Assembly: GCF_001570805.1 (NCBI RefSeq)
Contig: NZ_BCSJ01000011.1
Span: 124,001-188,000 of the forward strand
DNA from: Brevibacterium epidermidis NBRC 14811
Lineage (GTDB): Bacteria; Actinomycetota; Actinomycetes; Actinomycetales; Brevibacteriaceae
Reading direction: 5' to 3'
DNA: 64,000 nucleotides
The position numbers and the translations under genes are program-made. Below are positions 46,902-55,693 of this stretch, in pieces. Under the pieces are notes generated by a model. It saw only the letters and a list, made by a program, of their open reading frames with translations, did no database searches and was not told the DNA's origin. Position 1 is the first letter of the stretch, and every line of letters starts with the position of its first letter.

Positions 46902-47228
46902 GTGACGTACATCATTGCCCAGCCGTGTGTCGACCTCAAGGACAAGGCCTGCATCGACGAATGTCCCGTCGACTGCATCTACGAGGGCGAACGCAGCCTC
47001 TACATCCACCCCGACGAATGCGTCGACTGCGGGGCGTGCGAACCCGTGTGCCCCGTCGAGGCGATCTTCTACGAAGACGATGTGCCCGATGAGTGGGAAG
47101 AGTACTACAAGGCCAATGTCGAATTCTTCGACGATCTCGGTTCGCCCGGAGGCGCTGCGAAGCTCGGCAACACGGGCAAGGACCACCCGATCATCGCCGC
47201 CCTGCCGCCGCAGAACCACGACGACTGA
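46902..47228 (+). CDS. fdxA: 7Fe ferredoxin FdxA
   Basis: A 108-residue ferredoxin with one [3Fe-4S] and one [4Fe-4S] cluster. The cysteine patterns are CVDLKDKACIDECPVDCIYEG, read as 'C...ACIDECPVDC', and CVDCGACEPVCPVEAI near residue 40. The C-terminal extension EWEEYYKANVEFFDDLGSPGGA is typical of actinobacterial FdxA. It carries electrons to oxidoreductases. The GTG at 46902 has GAGGAG upstream. dapC follows after three bases, an arrangement (fdxA-dapC) common in actinobacteria. Confidence 0.96.
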   Translation: MTYIIAQPCVDLKDKACIDECPVDCIYEGERSLYIHPDECVDCGACEPVCPVEAIFYEDDVPDEWEEYYKANVEFFDDLGSPGGAAKLGNTGKDHPIIAALPPQNHDD

Positions 47229-47231
47229 ACG

Positions 47232-48353
47232 ATGACGAACGCTTTCGGACTCGACCTTCCGGACTACCCCTGGGACCGACTCACCGAATTCCGGAATCGG
47301 GCCGCCGAGCACCCCGACGGAGTGTGTGACCTCTCCATCGGCACGCCCGTCGACCCGACCCCCGAGGTGATCAGGCAGGCCCTGTCGGACGCATCTGATG
47401 CCCACGGCTACCCGACGACTGCCGGTACTGCGCAGCTGCGCGAGGCCATCGCCTGGTGGTACGAGAACTGGCATTCGGTCCAGCTCGATCCCGCCACAGA
47501 GATCCTGCCGACAGTAGGTTCGAAGGAGCTCGTCGCCTGGTTGCCGACGCTGTTGGGGCTACGCGAACGCGGACTAACCGTCGCCTGTCCCTCCGCCGCC
47601 TACCCGACGTACGAGATGGGTGCGACGATCGCCGGGGTCGAATGCCGCCGTATCGACGCCGGGCAGATCGTCGACGGAGCCTCCTTGGACGGCGTTGGTC
47701 TGCTGTGGATCAACACTCCGAGCAATCCGACCGGTGAGGTCCTCGATGTCGACACCCTCGCCGAGGTGGTTCGCCGTGCTCGTGCCGCCGGAGTCGTCGT
47801 CGCCTCGGATGAATGCTACGGACTGCTCAACTGGGAATCCGATCAGCCGGCAACGAGCGTGCTGTCGGCCGCGGGGGAGTCCTTTGACGGTGTGCTGAGC
47901 GTGTATTCGATGTCGAAGCAGTCGAATCTCGCCGGTTACCGGGCGGCGTTCGTCACCGGTGATGCCGAGCTCATCTCCGATCTCACACGGTCACGCAAGC
48001 ATGCGGGAATGATCGTGCCGTTCCCGATCCAGGAAGCCATGGTTGCCGGACTGCGCGACTCCGAACACGTGTTGGCGCAGAAGGAGACCTACCGGTCGCG
48101 GCGCGAGCAGCTGCGTTCGGGGCTCGAGGCCTTCGGATTCCGCATCGACCATTCGACCGCCGGCCTCTACCTGTGGTCGACCGCGGACAAGAACTGCTGG
48201 GAGTCCCTGGCTGACCTCGCCGAACTCGGCATCGTCGCGGGTCCCGGCGAGTTCTATGGGGCGGCGGCTGCCGATCATGTGCGGATCGCGCTGACCGCCA
48301 CAGACGAACGTATTCGGGCGGCGGCCGAGCGTCTTCGCGGCGCCGCGAATTGA
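47232..48353 (+). CDS. dapC: Succinyldiaminopimelate transaminase DapC
   Basis: A 373-residue PLP aminotransferase of fold type I. Key motifs are SIGTPVDPTPEVI near residue 35, TINTPSNPTG-like INTPSNPTGEV near 157, DECYGLLNW near 190, and the PLP lysine in YSMSKQSNLAGYR near 225, with the final Arg region HVRIALTAT. It makes N-succinyl-2,6-diaminopimelate from the keto acid in the succinylase lysine pathway. It is cotranscribed with fdxA (three-base gap), as in other actinobacteria. dapD and dapE lie 2 kb downstream. Confidence 0.93.
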   Translation: MTNAFGLDLPDYPWDRLTEFRNRAAEHPDGVCDLSIGTPVDPTPEVIRQALSDASDAHGYPTTAGTAQLREAIAWWYENWHSVQLDPATEILPTVGSKELVAWLPTLLGLRERGLTVACPSAAYPTYEMGATIAGVECRRIDAGQIVDGASLDGVGLLWINTPSNPTGEVLDVDTLAEVVRRARAAGVVVASDECYGLLNWESDQPATSVLSAAGESFDGVLSVYSMSKQSNLAGYRAAFVTGDAELISDLTRSRKHAGMIVPFPIQEAMVAGLRDSEHVLAQKETYRSRREQLRSGLEAFGFRIDHSTAGLYLWSTADKNCWESLADLAELGIVAGPGEFYGAAAADHVRIALTATDERIRAAAERLRGAAN

Positions 48354-48517
48354 TCGCGGAGAGGGATTCTGCGGGCGGACGCGGGCGGTTTCCGAGCGTC
48401 CGCTAAGTTTCCATTGAGACTTCGTTCAGGGCGAAAAACTGTCATCTGCCCTGATCAGACGTATTACCGTCAAGTAAATGCAGGGTGCAGTGATTTTCTG
48501 ATTCCCGCAGTTGTCGG

Positions 48518-48523
48518 TAGTCT
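48518..48523 (+). promoter_or_regulatory. Probable -10 box TAGTCT of gltA
   Basis: TAGTCT with TTTCTG 17 bases upstream as a weak -35. The mRNA leader would be about 57 bases and carries GAGGAG. The rest of the 233-base gap (48354-48586) shows nothing I can name; GATCAGAC and AGTAAATG words occur but no clear operator. Confidence 0.4.
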
Positions 48524-48586
48524 TTGAAAGAACTGTGCAAGACACCTCAGGAAGTTCTTGGGGTCGGTCAACGGTGAGGAGATCGA

Positions 48587-49870
48587 ATGACTTCGGAGGC
48601 GAACCTCAGGATCGCTGATACGGAGCTGACACTGCCCGAGGTGTCAGCAACAGCGGGCAACAACGGATACCGTATCGGTTCTCTGCTCAAAGAGACCGGT
48701 TCGGTCACATACGATCCAGGGTTTGCCAACACCGCAACCACCTCGTCGTCCATCACCTACATCGATGGTGACAACGGTGAACTGCAGTACCGCGGGTACC
48801 CGATCGAACAGCTCGCGGAACAGTCGAACTTCGTCGAAGTCTGCTACCTCCTCATCTACGGTGAGCTGCCGACTCAGGAACAGTACGACGCCTTCGACGC
48901 CCGCCTGCGCGGACACACCATCGTCCACGAGGACCTGCGACGCTTCTTCCGTGCGTTCCCGTATGACGCTCATCCGATGCCCATGGTGGCAGCGGCCGTC
49001 GCGGCTTTGTCGACGTTCTACCAAGATGACCTCGATGTCTTTGACGAAGACCAGATCGACACCTCGTCATTCCGTCTGCTCGCGAAGATGCCGACCATCG
49101 CTGCTCTCGCGCACAGGAAGAACATGGGCCTGCCGGTCATCCATCCGGACAACTCGCTCAGCCTCGTGGAGAACTTCCTGCGTGTGAACTTCGGCGTTCC
49201 CGCTGAGGAGTACGAGCCGGATCCGCTGGCGGTCAAGGCCATGGACCAGCTGTTCATCCTCCACGCCGATCACGAGCAGAACTGCTCGACCTCGACGGTT
49301 CGCCTCGTCGGCTCCTCGCAGGCCAACGTGTTCCAGTCGATCTCGGCCGGCGTCAACGCCCTGGCCGGACCGCTGCACGGCGGCGCGAACTCCGCCGTTC
49401 TCGAGATGCTTGAGCAGATCTCGGCTTCCGATGACGGACCGAAGAAGTTCATGGAGCGCGTGAAGAACAAGGAAGACGGCGTCCGTCTCATGGGCTTCGG
49501 TCACCGCGTGTACAAGAACTACGATCCGCGCGCGAAGATCATCAAGAAGACGGCTGACGAGGTCCTCGCCCGTTCCGGCGGCGACCCGCTGCTCGAACTG
49601 GCTCAGCAGCTCGAAGAGATCGCGCTGGCCGACGACTACTTCGTCGAGCGCAAGCTCTACCCGAACGTCGACTTCTACACGGGCCTCATCTACAAGGCTC
49701 TCGGATTCCCGACGAATATGTTCACCGTGCTGTTCTCGGTCGGCCGTCTGCCCGGCTGGATCGCTCAGTGGCGCGAGATGATCAAGGATCCCGAGACGAA
49801 GATCGGCCGTCCTCGCCAGATCTACACGGGCGAGTACAACCGGAACTATATGGACATCAGCGAACGCTGA
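48587..49870 (+). CDS. gltA: Citrate synthase
   Basis: A 427-residue type II citrate synthase. The active-site residues can be seen: His in LHADHEQNCSTSTVR near 230, His in GFGHRVYKNYDPRAK near 305 and the Asp in ERKLYPNVDFYTGLIY near 360, each as its local motif. It condenses acetyl-CoA with oxaloacetate as the first TCA step. GAGGAG lies well before ATG 48587. It stands alone, followed by an exceptionally long terminator. Confidence 0.97.
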   Translation: MTSEANLRIADTELTLPEVSATAGNNGYRIGSLLKETGSVTYDPGFANTATTSSSITYIDGDNGELQYRGYPIEQLAEQSNFVEVCYLLIYGELPTQEQYDAFDARLRGHTIVHEDLRRFFRAFPYDAHPMPMVAAAVAALSTFYQDDLDVFDEDQIDTSSFRLLAKMPTIAALAHRKNMGLPVIHPDNSLSLVENFLRVNFGVPAEEYEPDPLAVKAMDQLFILHADHEQNCSTSTVRLVGSSQANVFQSISAGVNALAGPLHGGANSAVLEMLEQISASDDGPKKFMERVKNKEDGVRLMGFGHRVYKNYDPRAKIIKKTADEVLARSGGDPLLELAQQLEEIALADDYFVERKLYPNVDFYTGLIYKALGFPTNMFTVLFSVGRLPGWIAQWREMIKDPETKIGRPRQIYTGEYNRNYMDISER

Positions 49871-49904
49871 GTCCCCTCACGGCACGTTGAGTGCCGCGTG
49901 AAGA

Positions 49905-49950
49905 CGCAACGGCGTCGGAGCAGAGAATTCTCTGCTCCGACGCCGTTGCG
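49905..49950 (+). terminator. Very long perfect terminator after gltA
   Basis: A 46-base perfect palindrome centred on GAATTC (arms starting CGCAACGGCGTCGGAGCAG), about 21 bp of stem with a four-base loop. It is much longer than needed for termination. A smaller hairpin (CGGCAC/GTGCCG) precedes it at 49880-49896. Confidence 0.92.
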
Positions 49951-50015
49951 CATTCACTATTTCCATTCACTCGGTTTCTGGCGCAGCGACCAGTACCGGC
50001 AGGTACGTGAATGCG

Positions 50016-50052
50016 CTGAGGGCGCGTCCACTTGAAGTGAACGCGCTCTCAG
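50016..50052 (-). terminator. Terminator after dapD
   Basis: A 17-bp stem with one G-T pair and one mismatch (CTGAGGGCGCGTCCACT / AGTGAACGCGCTCTCAG) and a TGA loop, 21 bases after the dapD stop. Confidence 0.75.
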
Positions 50053-50073
50053 GGGGTTTGGCCGGCTCTCCGA

Positions 50074-51018
50074 TCAGTGCAGGTCGGGGTTGAGCTCGAT
50101 GCCCTTGGAGTCCCGGGAGATCGCCTCGACGGTGCCGGTGACCGAATTGCGGCGGAAGAGGATGTTGTTCTTCCCGCTGAGTTCGGAGGCCTTGACCACG
50201 GCATCGTCTTCGCCGGGGACCGTGACGCGGGTGCCGGCGGTGATGTAGAGACCGGCCTCGACGATGCAGTCATCGCCGATGGAGATGCCGACACCGGCGT
50301 TCGCACCGAGCAGGCTGCCTGAGCCGATGGAGATGCGGTGTGTGCCGCCTCCCGACAGCGTGCCCATGATCGAGGCGCCGCCGCCGATGTCCGAGCCGTC
50401 GCCGACTACGACGCCCTGCGAGACGCGGCCTTCGACCATGGCCGAGCCGAGCGTTCCGGCGTTGAAGTTCACGAAGCCTTCGTGCATGACAGTGGTGCCG
50501 GGAGCCAGGTGAGCGCCGAGGCGGACACGGTCGGCATCGGCGATGCGCACGCCGGAAGGGATGACGAAGTCGGTCATCCGCGGGAACTTGTCGAGACCGT
50601 ACACGGCGACTGGACCGCGGGCGAGGAGCTTGGCGCGGGTGGCCTCGAAGTCCTCGGGCGAGCAGGCGCCGAAGGACGTCCACACGACGTTGGCGATATG
50701 ACCGAAGATGCCGTCGAGGTTGACATCGTTGGGAGCCACGACGCGGTGGGACAGCGCGTGCAGACGCAGGTAGGCATCGGCCGCCGAGGCGGGACCGGCG
50801 TCGAGATCGATCGTGGTGGTGACGACCTCGGAACGGGTGCCGCGAGCCTCATCGGTGCCCACCAGGGCGTCGAGGCCATCGTCGGCGGCACGGGCGGTGG
50901 CGGCCGCCTCGGCGGTGTCATGGGTATCTCCCGTGCTCAGGGCGGGGTACCAGACGGAGAGGACGGTGTCGGAGTGAATCGTGGCGAGTCCACGTGCGGA
51001 AACAATGCGTTCTGTCAT
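50074..51018 (-). CDS. dapD: Tetrahydrodipicolinate N-succinyltransferase
   Basis: A 314-residue actinobacterial-type DapD. The N-terminal domain (~1-140) is followed by left-handed beta-helix hexapeptides (~150-270), with [33 protein letters not shown], seen as '[21 protein letters not shown]', and [23 protein letters not shown]. It transfers succinate from succinyl-CoA to tetrahydrodipicolinate in the DAP/lysine route. ATG 51018 has a -10 six bases upstream. It is divergent from dapE by 41 bases. Confidence 0.96.
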   Translation of the reverse strand: MTERIVSARGLATIHSDTVLSVWYPALSTGDTHDTAEAAATARAADDGLDALVGTDEARGTRSEVVTTTIDLDAGPASAADAYLRLHALSHRVVAPNDVNLDGIFGHIANVVWTSFGACSPEDFEATRAKLLARGPVAVYGLDKFPRMTDFVIPSGVRIADADRVRLGAHLAPGTTVMHEGFVNFNAGTLGSAMVEGRVSQGVVVGDGSDIGGGASIMGTLSGGGTHRISIGSGSLLGANAGVGISIGDDCIVEAGLYITAGTRVTVPGEDDAVVKASELSGKNNILFRRNSVTGTVEAISRDSKGIELNPDLH

Positions 51019-51024
51019 GCCTCA

Positions 51025-51030
51025 AGCCTA
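51025..51030 (-). promoter_or_regulatory. -10 box TAGGCT, leaderless start of dapD
   Basis: On the minus strand TAGGCT, TGAGGC, ATG 51018. The box lies where the dapE promoter would have its -35. Confidence 0.6.
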
Positions 51031-51046
51031 GACGGTGGCGCCGTAC

Positions 51047-51052
51047 TAGGCT
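51047..51052 (+). promoter_or_regulatory. -10 box TAGGCT, leaderless start of dapE
   Basis: TAGGCT, seven bases (AAGAAAC), ATG 51060. The same hexamer as dapD on the other strand, 16 bases away, so one polymerase should block the other. Confidence 0.6.
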
Positions 51053-51059
51053 AAGAAAC

Positions 51060-52226
51060 ATGACTGTCGATCCATCTGCTGAGACTGATGCCATATTCGC
51101 GCCCGACGGAGACCTCGGTGACTACCTGTTCGCCGCACTGAGCGACCCGGCCGAACTCACCGGCCGCCTGTGCGCCGTCGAATCCGTGTCCGGGAACGAA
51201 ACAGCCCTGGCCGATGCCGTCGTCGACGTGCTGGAGCGGATCAGCGCAGGACCGGGACCGGACCTGGAGATCCTCCGCGACGGAGACACCATCATCGCTC
51301 GCACGAACCTGGGCCTGGACGAGCGGATCGTCGTCGCCGGCCACCTCGACACCGTCCCCGTCGAAGACAATCTTCCGCCCGTGCGCACACACATGTCCGG
51401 CGAGAACTACCCAGATGACGAGGTCATCTGGGGCCGAGGTGCCTGCGATATGAAGGCCGGAGTGGCGATGCAGCTCTCCACCACGGCCGCCCTGACCGCA
51501 CCGAATCGCGATGTCAGCTGGGTCTTCTACGACCACGAAGAGGTTGATGCCTCGCTCAACGGGCTCGGCCGCGTCTCCCGCAACCACCCTGACTGGCTCG
51601 CCGGTGACTTCGCGATCCTCGGAGAACCGTCGAATGCCTCCGTCGAGGGCGGCTGCAACGGAACCATCCGCGTCGACGTCACCACCACCGGAGTCCGCGC
51701 CCATTCGGCTCGCGCATTCATGGGCGTCAACGCCATCCACGCAGCTGCCGAGGTGCTCACCCGGCTCGCCGAGTTCGAAACCGACACGGTCACGGTCGAT
51801 GGCCTCGACTACCGCGAATCCCTGTCCGCCGTGAACATCCACGGTGGAGTCGCTGGCAACGTTGTGCCCGACGAATGCGTCGTGTCCGTGAACTATCGCT
51901 TCGCCCCGAGTAAATCCGCCGCCGAGGCGGAGGCCTTCCTGCGCGAGCTGTTCACTGGATTCGACGTCGTCGTCACCGATGCCGCCGAGGGTGCACGTCC
52001 CGGCCTCGACCGGGCGATCGCCCAGGACTTCATCGACACGCTCGGTCTGTCTCCGGCGCCCAAGCTCGGCTGGACCGATGTGTCACGGTTCAGCGCACTC
52101 GGCGTTCCGGCGGTGAATTTCGGTCCCGGCAACCCGCTGTACGCCCATAAGTCGGATGAGCATGTGAGAGTCACCGAGGTGGAACAGGCCACCGCAACTC
52201 TGCGCAGCTACCTCCAGGGCCGGTGA
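51060..52226 (+). CDS. dapE: Succinyl-diaminopimelate desuccinylase
   Basis: A 388-residue M20 metallopeptidase-family enzyme. The metal motifs are AGHLDTVPVEDN near residue 86 (His, Asp), GRGACDMKAGVAMQL near 125, YDHEEVDA near 157 (Glu-Glu catalytic pair) and the dimer-domain region RAHSARAFMGVNAIH near 218. The end NFGPGNPLYAHKSDEHV gives the last His. It releases succinate to form LL-diaminopimelate. Its stop overlaps a GTG in frame with the LOG gene, indicating coupling. Confidence 0.95.
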   Translation: MTVDPSAETDAIFAPDGDLGDYLFAALSDPAELTGRLCAVESVSGNETALADAVVDVLERISAGPGPDLEILRDGDTIIARTNLGLDERIVVAGHLDTVPVEDNLPPVRTHMSGENYPDDEVIWGRGACDMKAGVAMQLSTTAALTAPNRDVSWVFYDHEEVDASLNGLGRVSRNHPDWLAGDFAILGEPSNASVEGGCNGTIRVDVTTTGVRAHSARAFMGVNAIHAAAEVLTRLAEFETDTVTVDGLDYRESLSAVNIHGGVAGNVVPDECVVSVNYRFAPSKSAAEAEAFLRELFTGFDVVVTDAAEGARPGLDRAIAQDFIDTLGLSPAPKLGWTDVSRFSALGVPAVNFGPGNPLYAHKSDEHVRVTEVEQATATLRSYLQGR

Positions 52227-52231
52227 TTGAG

Positions 52232-53116
52232 ATGACCAGAGCGACAGATGATCCGACAGGCGATGCGATAGGCGCCCCCGTCAGCGATCCAGCCGGTGCT
52301 CCGTCCGATGAGGCGGCAGGCGCCCCCGAAGGCGAACCCGCATCCGACCCCGGCTTCTACAGCAAGGGTCCGCTGCGGCTGAGCGGTGGCCAGGTGCCCG
52401 AGACGACGACGGACCAACGTCTCCTCGAATCGAAGTCGGGGACCGACTGGGTTCATGAGGATCCGTGGCGCGTGATGCGCATCCAAGCCGAGTTCGTCGA
52501 AGGATTCGGCTCTCTGGCCGAGATCGGACCGGCCGTGTCGATCTTCGGCTCGGCACGTCTGAAAGCCGGCACCCAGGCCTACGCAGACACCCGAGAGATC
52601 GCCCGACGCATCGCCGAGAACGGCAATGCGATCATCACCGGCGGGGGACCCGGAATCATGGAGGCCGGCAACCTCGGCGCGTGCGAGGGCGGGGGAGTGT
52701 CCATCGGGCTCGGCATCGAGCTGCCCTTCGAAACCGGACTCAACGAGCATGTCGAACTCGGCGTGAACTTCCGCTACTTCTTCGTCCGCAAGACCATGTT
52801 CCTCAAATACTCGCGCGGATTCGTCGTCATGCCCGGCGGCCTGGGCACACTCGATGAGCTGTTCGAAGCCTTCACCATGGTCCAGACCGGCAAGATCACC
52901 TCCTTCCCGATCGTGCTCTTCGGAACCGACTACTGGGGCGGGCTCGTCGACTGGATGCGCGATACTCTCCTCGCCGCAGGCACGATCAGCGAAGCCGACA
53001 TGAACATGTTCACCCTCACCGACGACATCGACGAGGTCGTCGCCGCAATCGGACCGGGAACGAACCCGAACAGTGCGAACTCCGCCGGATCGAATCCAGT
53101 GGACGGCCGATCATGA
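52232..53116 (+). CDS. LOG family protein (TIGR00730 Rossmann fold)
   Basis: A 294-residue protein with a disordered acidic N-terminus (~1-45) and a lysine decarboxylase-like/LOG Rossmann fold. The motifs are ITGGGPGIMEAGNLGA near residue 135 and MPGGLGTLDELFEAFT near 200 (PGGxGTxxE), the nucleotide site and catalytic Glu. The family cleaves cytokinin riboside 5'-phosphates; Mycobacterium Rv1205 of the same gene order makes cytokinins. The start may be GTG 52223 instead, which overlaps the dapE stop. It is followed by the FolP2-like gene with an ATGA overlap. Confidence 0.9.
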   Translation: MTRATDDPTGDAIGAPVSDPAGAPSDEAAGAPEGEPASDPGFYSKGPLRLSGGQVPETTTDQRLLESKSGTDWVHEDPWRVMRIQAEFVEGFGSLAEIGPAVSIFGSARLKAGTQAYADTREIARRIAENGNAIITGGGPGIMEAGNLGACEGGGVSIGLGIELPFETGLNEHVELGVNFRYFFVRKTMFLKYSRGFVVMPGGLGTLDELFEAFTMVQTGKITSFPIVLFGTDYWGGLVDWMRDTLLAAGTISEADMNMFTLTDDIDEVVAAIGPGTNPNSANSAGSNPVDGRS

Positions 53117-54012
53117 GAGGCGACAGCTCAGCAGTGCCGGAGACCGAACGATTCGATCTGGCCCACGCCCGCCCCGGAAACCCGGCGATCATGGCCGTGA
53201 TCAACCGCACCACCGATTCCTTCTACGAATCCGCAGCCACCCACGACGAGGCGATCGCCGCCGTGGAGGCAGCAGCCACCGCCGGTGCCCATATCGTCGA
53301 TATCGGGGGAGTGCGCGCCGGCCGCGGTCGAGAGATCTCCGTGAGCGAGGAGATCGACCGTGTGTGCCCGACCATCGAAGCCGTCGCCAGTTCCCACCCG
53401 CACATGCTCATCAGCGTCGACACCTGGCGTCATGAGGTGGCCGAGGCCGCCTGCCGGGCCGGTGCGGGACTGCTCAACGACACCTGGGCAGGGGTCGACC
53501 CCAAACTCGCCGAGGTGGCCGCCCGGCACGATGTCGGCATCGTCTGCTCCCACACAGGGGGACTGGATCCGCGCACCGACGCCCACCGCAACCGCTATGG
53601 TCTGCAGGCCGGTGACGTCGTCGACTCCACCTTGTCCGGCGTCATCGACCTCGCCGAGGCTGCCCGTGCAGCAGGTGTGCCCGAGGACCGGATCATCATC
53701 GATCCCACTCCGGACTTCGGGAAGAACACCTACCACTCGCTGCGGCTGCTGCGTGAACTCGAACGGTTCACCGCCACCGGCTATCCGGTGCTGCTGGCGA
53801 TCTCACGCAAGGACTTCGTCGGCGAAGCGATCGGAGACGTGGCCCCGCAGGACCGTCTGTTCGGCACGATCGCCGCGACCGCACTGGCCATCGAGAAGGG
53901 TGCGGCGATGATCCGCACCCACGATGTGCGGGCCACTGCCGACGCCATCGATGTGACCGTGGCGATCACCGGTGAAGCGGCACCGAAACACACCGTGCGC
54001 GGACTGCGCTGA
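53113..54012 (+). CDS. Dihydropteroate synthase-like protein (FolP2 type)
   Basis: A 299-residue TIM-barrel protein of the pterin-binding family. The frame of DHPS is present: MAVINRTTDSFYES near residue 17 (normally NVTPDSFSDGG), DIGGVRAGRG near 55 (normally DVGGESTRPG), SVDTWRHEVA, LLNDTW, IDPTPDFGKN, ISRKDFVGEA and MIRTHDV. Loops 1 and 2, which bind p-aminobenzoate, depart from active DHPS and resemble mycobacterial FolP2, which lacks DHPS activity. The folate role is therefore doubtful. It is coupled by ATGA to the LOG gene and lies 35 bases before the DivIVA-like gene. Confidence 0.85.
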   Translation: MRGDSSAVPETERFDLAHARPGNPAIMAVINRTTDSFYESAATHDEAIAAVEAAATAGAHIVDIGGVRAGRGREISVSEEIDRVCPTIEAVASSHPHMLISVDTWRHEVAEAACRAGAGLLNDTWAGVDPKLAEVAARHDVGIVCSHTGGLDPRTDAHRNRYGLQAGDVVDSTLSGVIDLAEAARAAGVPEDRIIIDPTPDFGKNTYHSLRLLRELERFTATGYPVLLAISRKDFVGEAIGDVAPQDRLFGTIAATALAIEKGAAMIRTHDVRATADAIDVTVAITGEAAPKHTVRGLR

Positions 54013-54047
54013 GGGGTCCGCGCACCCGCCTATGCGAAAATGGGGGC

Positions 54048-54344
54048 ATGCCTCTGTGGATTGTCATCGGTGTCGCGGCCGCGGTCTTCGTCCTCGTGTT
54101 CGTCGTCGCGGCGACCTTCAACGTCTTCTCATCCGAAACCGTCGACGAGGCTGAAGAACGCTGGACCGGTCTGCCTGGCGAGTTCACCAGCCGAGATCTG
54201 GAGTCTGTGCGATTCCGGCCCGCTCTGCGCGGCTACCGGATGGAAGACGTCGACGAAGCCATGGCGCTGCTGCGCGCACGTCTGAGCGAACTCGAATCCG
54301 CGACCGCCTCTGACGGCCCGGAAACGGCTGCCGGACCACGATGA
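54048..54344 (+). CDS. Small DivIVA-domain membrane protein
   Basis: A 98-residue protein: one N-terminal membrane helix (~2-25), a short linker, and a DivIVA-like N-terminal hook and helix, with TSRDLESVRFRPALRGYRMEDVDEAMALL, seen as 'VRFRPALRGYRMEDVDEAM'. The family motif 'FRxxxRGYxxxxVDxxL' guides proteins to curved or polar membrane. A similar small gene follows folP2 in mycobacteria. Its last four bases overlap the mannosyltransferase start (ATGA). Confidence 0.85.
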   Translation: MPLWIVIGVAAAVFVLVFVVAATFNVFSSETVDEAEERWTGLPGEFTSRDLESVRFRPALRGYRMEDVDEAMALLRARLSELESATASDGPETAAGPR

Positions 54345-55576
54345 GCCGCCCCGCAGACCTGCCCGGAATCACTCTCGCCCCCGAAGTCTTCGACTCCTCC
54401 CGCTTCAGCCGCCTCGGCGCTCTGTTCATGAGCCTGCCCGTGTGGCTGCAGGCCGTGGCCGTGTACTTCCTCTCCCGCGTCGTGAGCATGTCGATCTTCG
54501 CCGCGGTCCTCAAACGTCAGGACCCGGCGAACTGGTCGTCGTCTCCGGTGACGACGACGCTCAATGACTTCCTCAACTTCTGGGACGGCGGCTGGTACGG
54601 GCGCGTCGCCGACGAAGGCTATCCCCGCGTCCTGCCCATCGACGACTCGGGAGCGGTCGCAGAGAACCAGTGGGCGTTCTATCCGCTGCACCCCTCGATC
54701 GTGTCCACTCTGGCCGACCTCACAGGATTGAGCTATGAGGTCATCTCGCCGATCGTGTCCACGCTCGCCGCGGGTCTTGCCTCGATCGTCATCCTCCACC
54801 TCTTCCGGAAGTACGTCGACGCCGGTCAGGCCCTGATGGGACTGGCCCTCGTGATGTTCTTCCCACCGGCGGCGATCTTCTCCACCGGCTACGCCGAATC
54901 ACTGACCCTCCTGCTGCAGGCAACGGCACTCTTCCTCGTCGTCGAACGCCGCTACCTCACCGCACTCCCGGTCGTCGTCTTCATGGACCTGTCACGGCCC
55001 ATCGGTGTGGCGTTCTCCTTCTTCATGCTCTTCCACCTCATCGACCGCTTCCTCCGCCGCCGGACCGATCCGTATCCGGCCGGTGAGGCGATCCGATCCT
55101 GGACCCTGGGAGTGCTCTCCTGCGCAGCGGCGCTCATCCACCCGATCCATGCCTGGTGGGCAACGGGATCGCTGACGGCCTATACCGACACCGAGGCGGC
55201 CTGGCACACCGGCGAGACCACGTTCGTCGTCCAGTGGGTGGCGCGGTCGATCAGCCTCATCGGTCCGCTCGGCCCGGTGTTGCTCGTCATTGTCATCGCC
55301 GGAATGCTTGCCCTGAGCTTCTCTCCGGCGGGCGCGCGCATGGGCCGGACCCTGCAGCTGTTCTGCCTCGGCTACGGTTTGTACCTGCTCATCTTCTTCA
55401 ATCCGCAGACCTCCACCCTGCGACTGCTGCTGCCGATGTTCCCGATGGCGCTGACTCTTGCACTGGTGCGCTCCCGAGGCTATCGAGCCGCAATGCTGGT
55501 CGCCTATATCCTGCTCCAGATCGTGTGGGTCGCCTACCTCTGGCACTTCACCCCGCCCGCAGATCTGCCGCCGTGA
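54341..55576 (+). CDS. Mannosyltransferase family membrane protein (PIG-V-like)
   Basis: A 411-residue membrane glycosyltransferase with about nine to ten helices. It has the first-loop motif FLNFWDGGWYGRVADEGYP near residue 70, where the acidic residues of GT-C enzymes lie, FYPLHPSIVSTLADL near 108, and FPPAAIFSTGYAESL near 172, the marks of the PIG-V/GPI mannosyltransferase family. It probably adds mannose from polyprenyl-phosphomannose to an envelope lipid or protein. The acceptor is unknown. It is translationally coupled to the DivIVA-like gene. Confidence 0.85.
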   Translation: MSRPADLPGITLAPEVFDSSRFSRLGALFMSLPVWLQAVAVYFLSRVVSMSIFAAVLKRQDPANWSSSPVTTTLNDFLNFWDGGWYGRVADEGYPRVLPIDDSGAVAENQWAFYPLHPSIVSTLADLTGLSYEVISPIVSTLAAGLASIVILHLFRKYVDAGQALMGLALVMFFPPAAIFSTGYAESLTLLLQATALFLVVERRYLTALPVVVFMDLSRPIGVAFSFFMLFHLIDRFLRRRTDPYPAGEAIRSWTLGVLSCAAALIHPIHAWWATGSLTAYTDTEAAWHTGETTFVVQWVARSISLIGPLGPVLLVIVIAGMLALSFSPAGARMGRTLQLFCLGYGLYLLIFFNPQTSTLRLLLPMFPMALTLALVRSRGYRAAMLVAYILLQIVWVAYLWHFTPPADLPP

Positions 55577-55693
55577 CCGTCCGGTGGGTGGGAGAGTTAC
55601 CGGGAACGCGCGGATCATGGAATAATCGGAACTACATGATTCGGTCCACCTGGTGTGAACCGTCTTTGTATGACAACGGAAGGAAGAGCCCAT

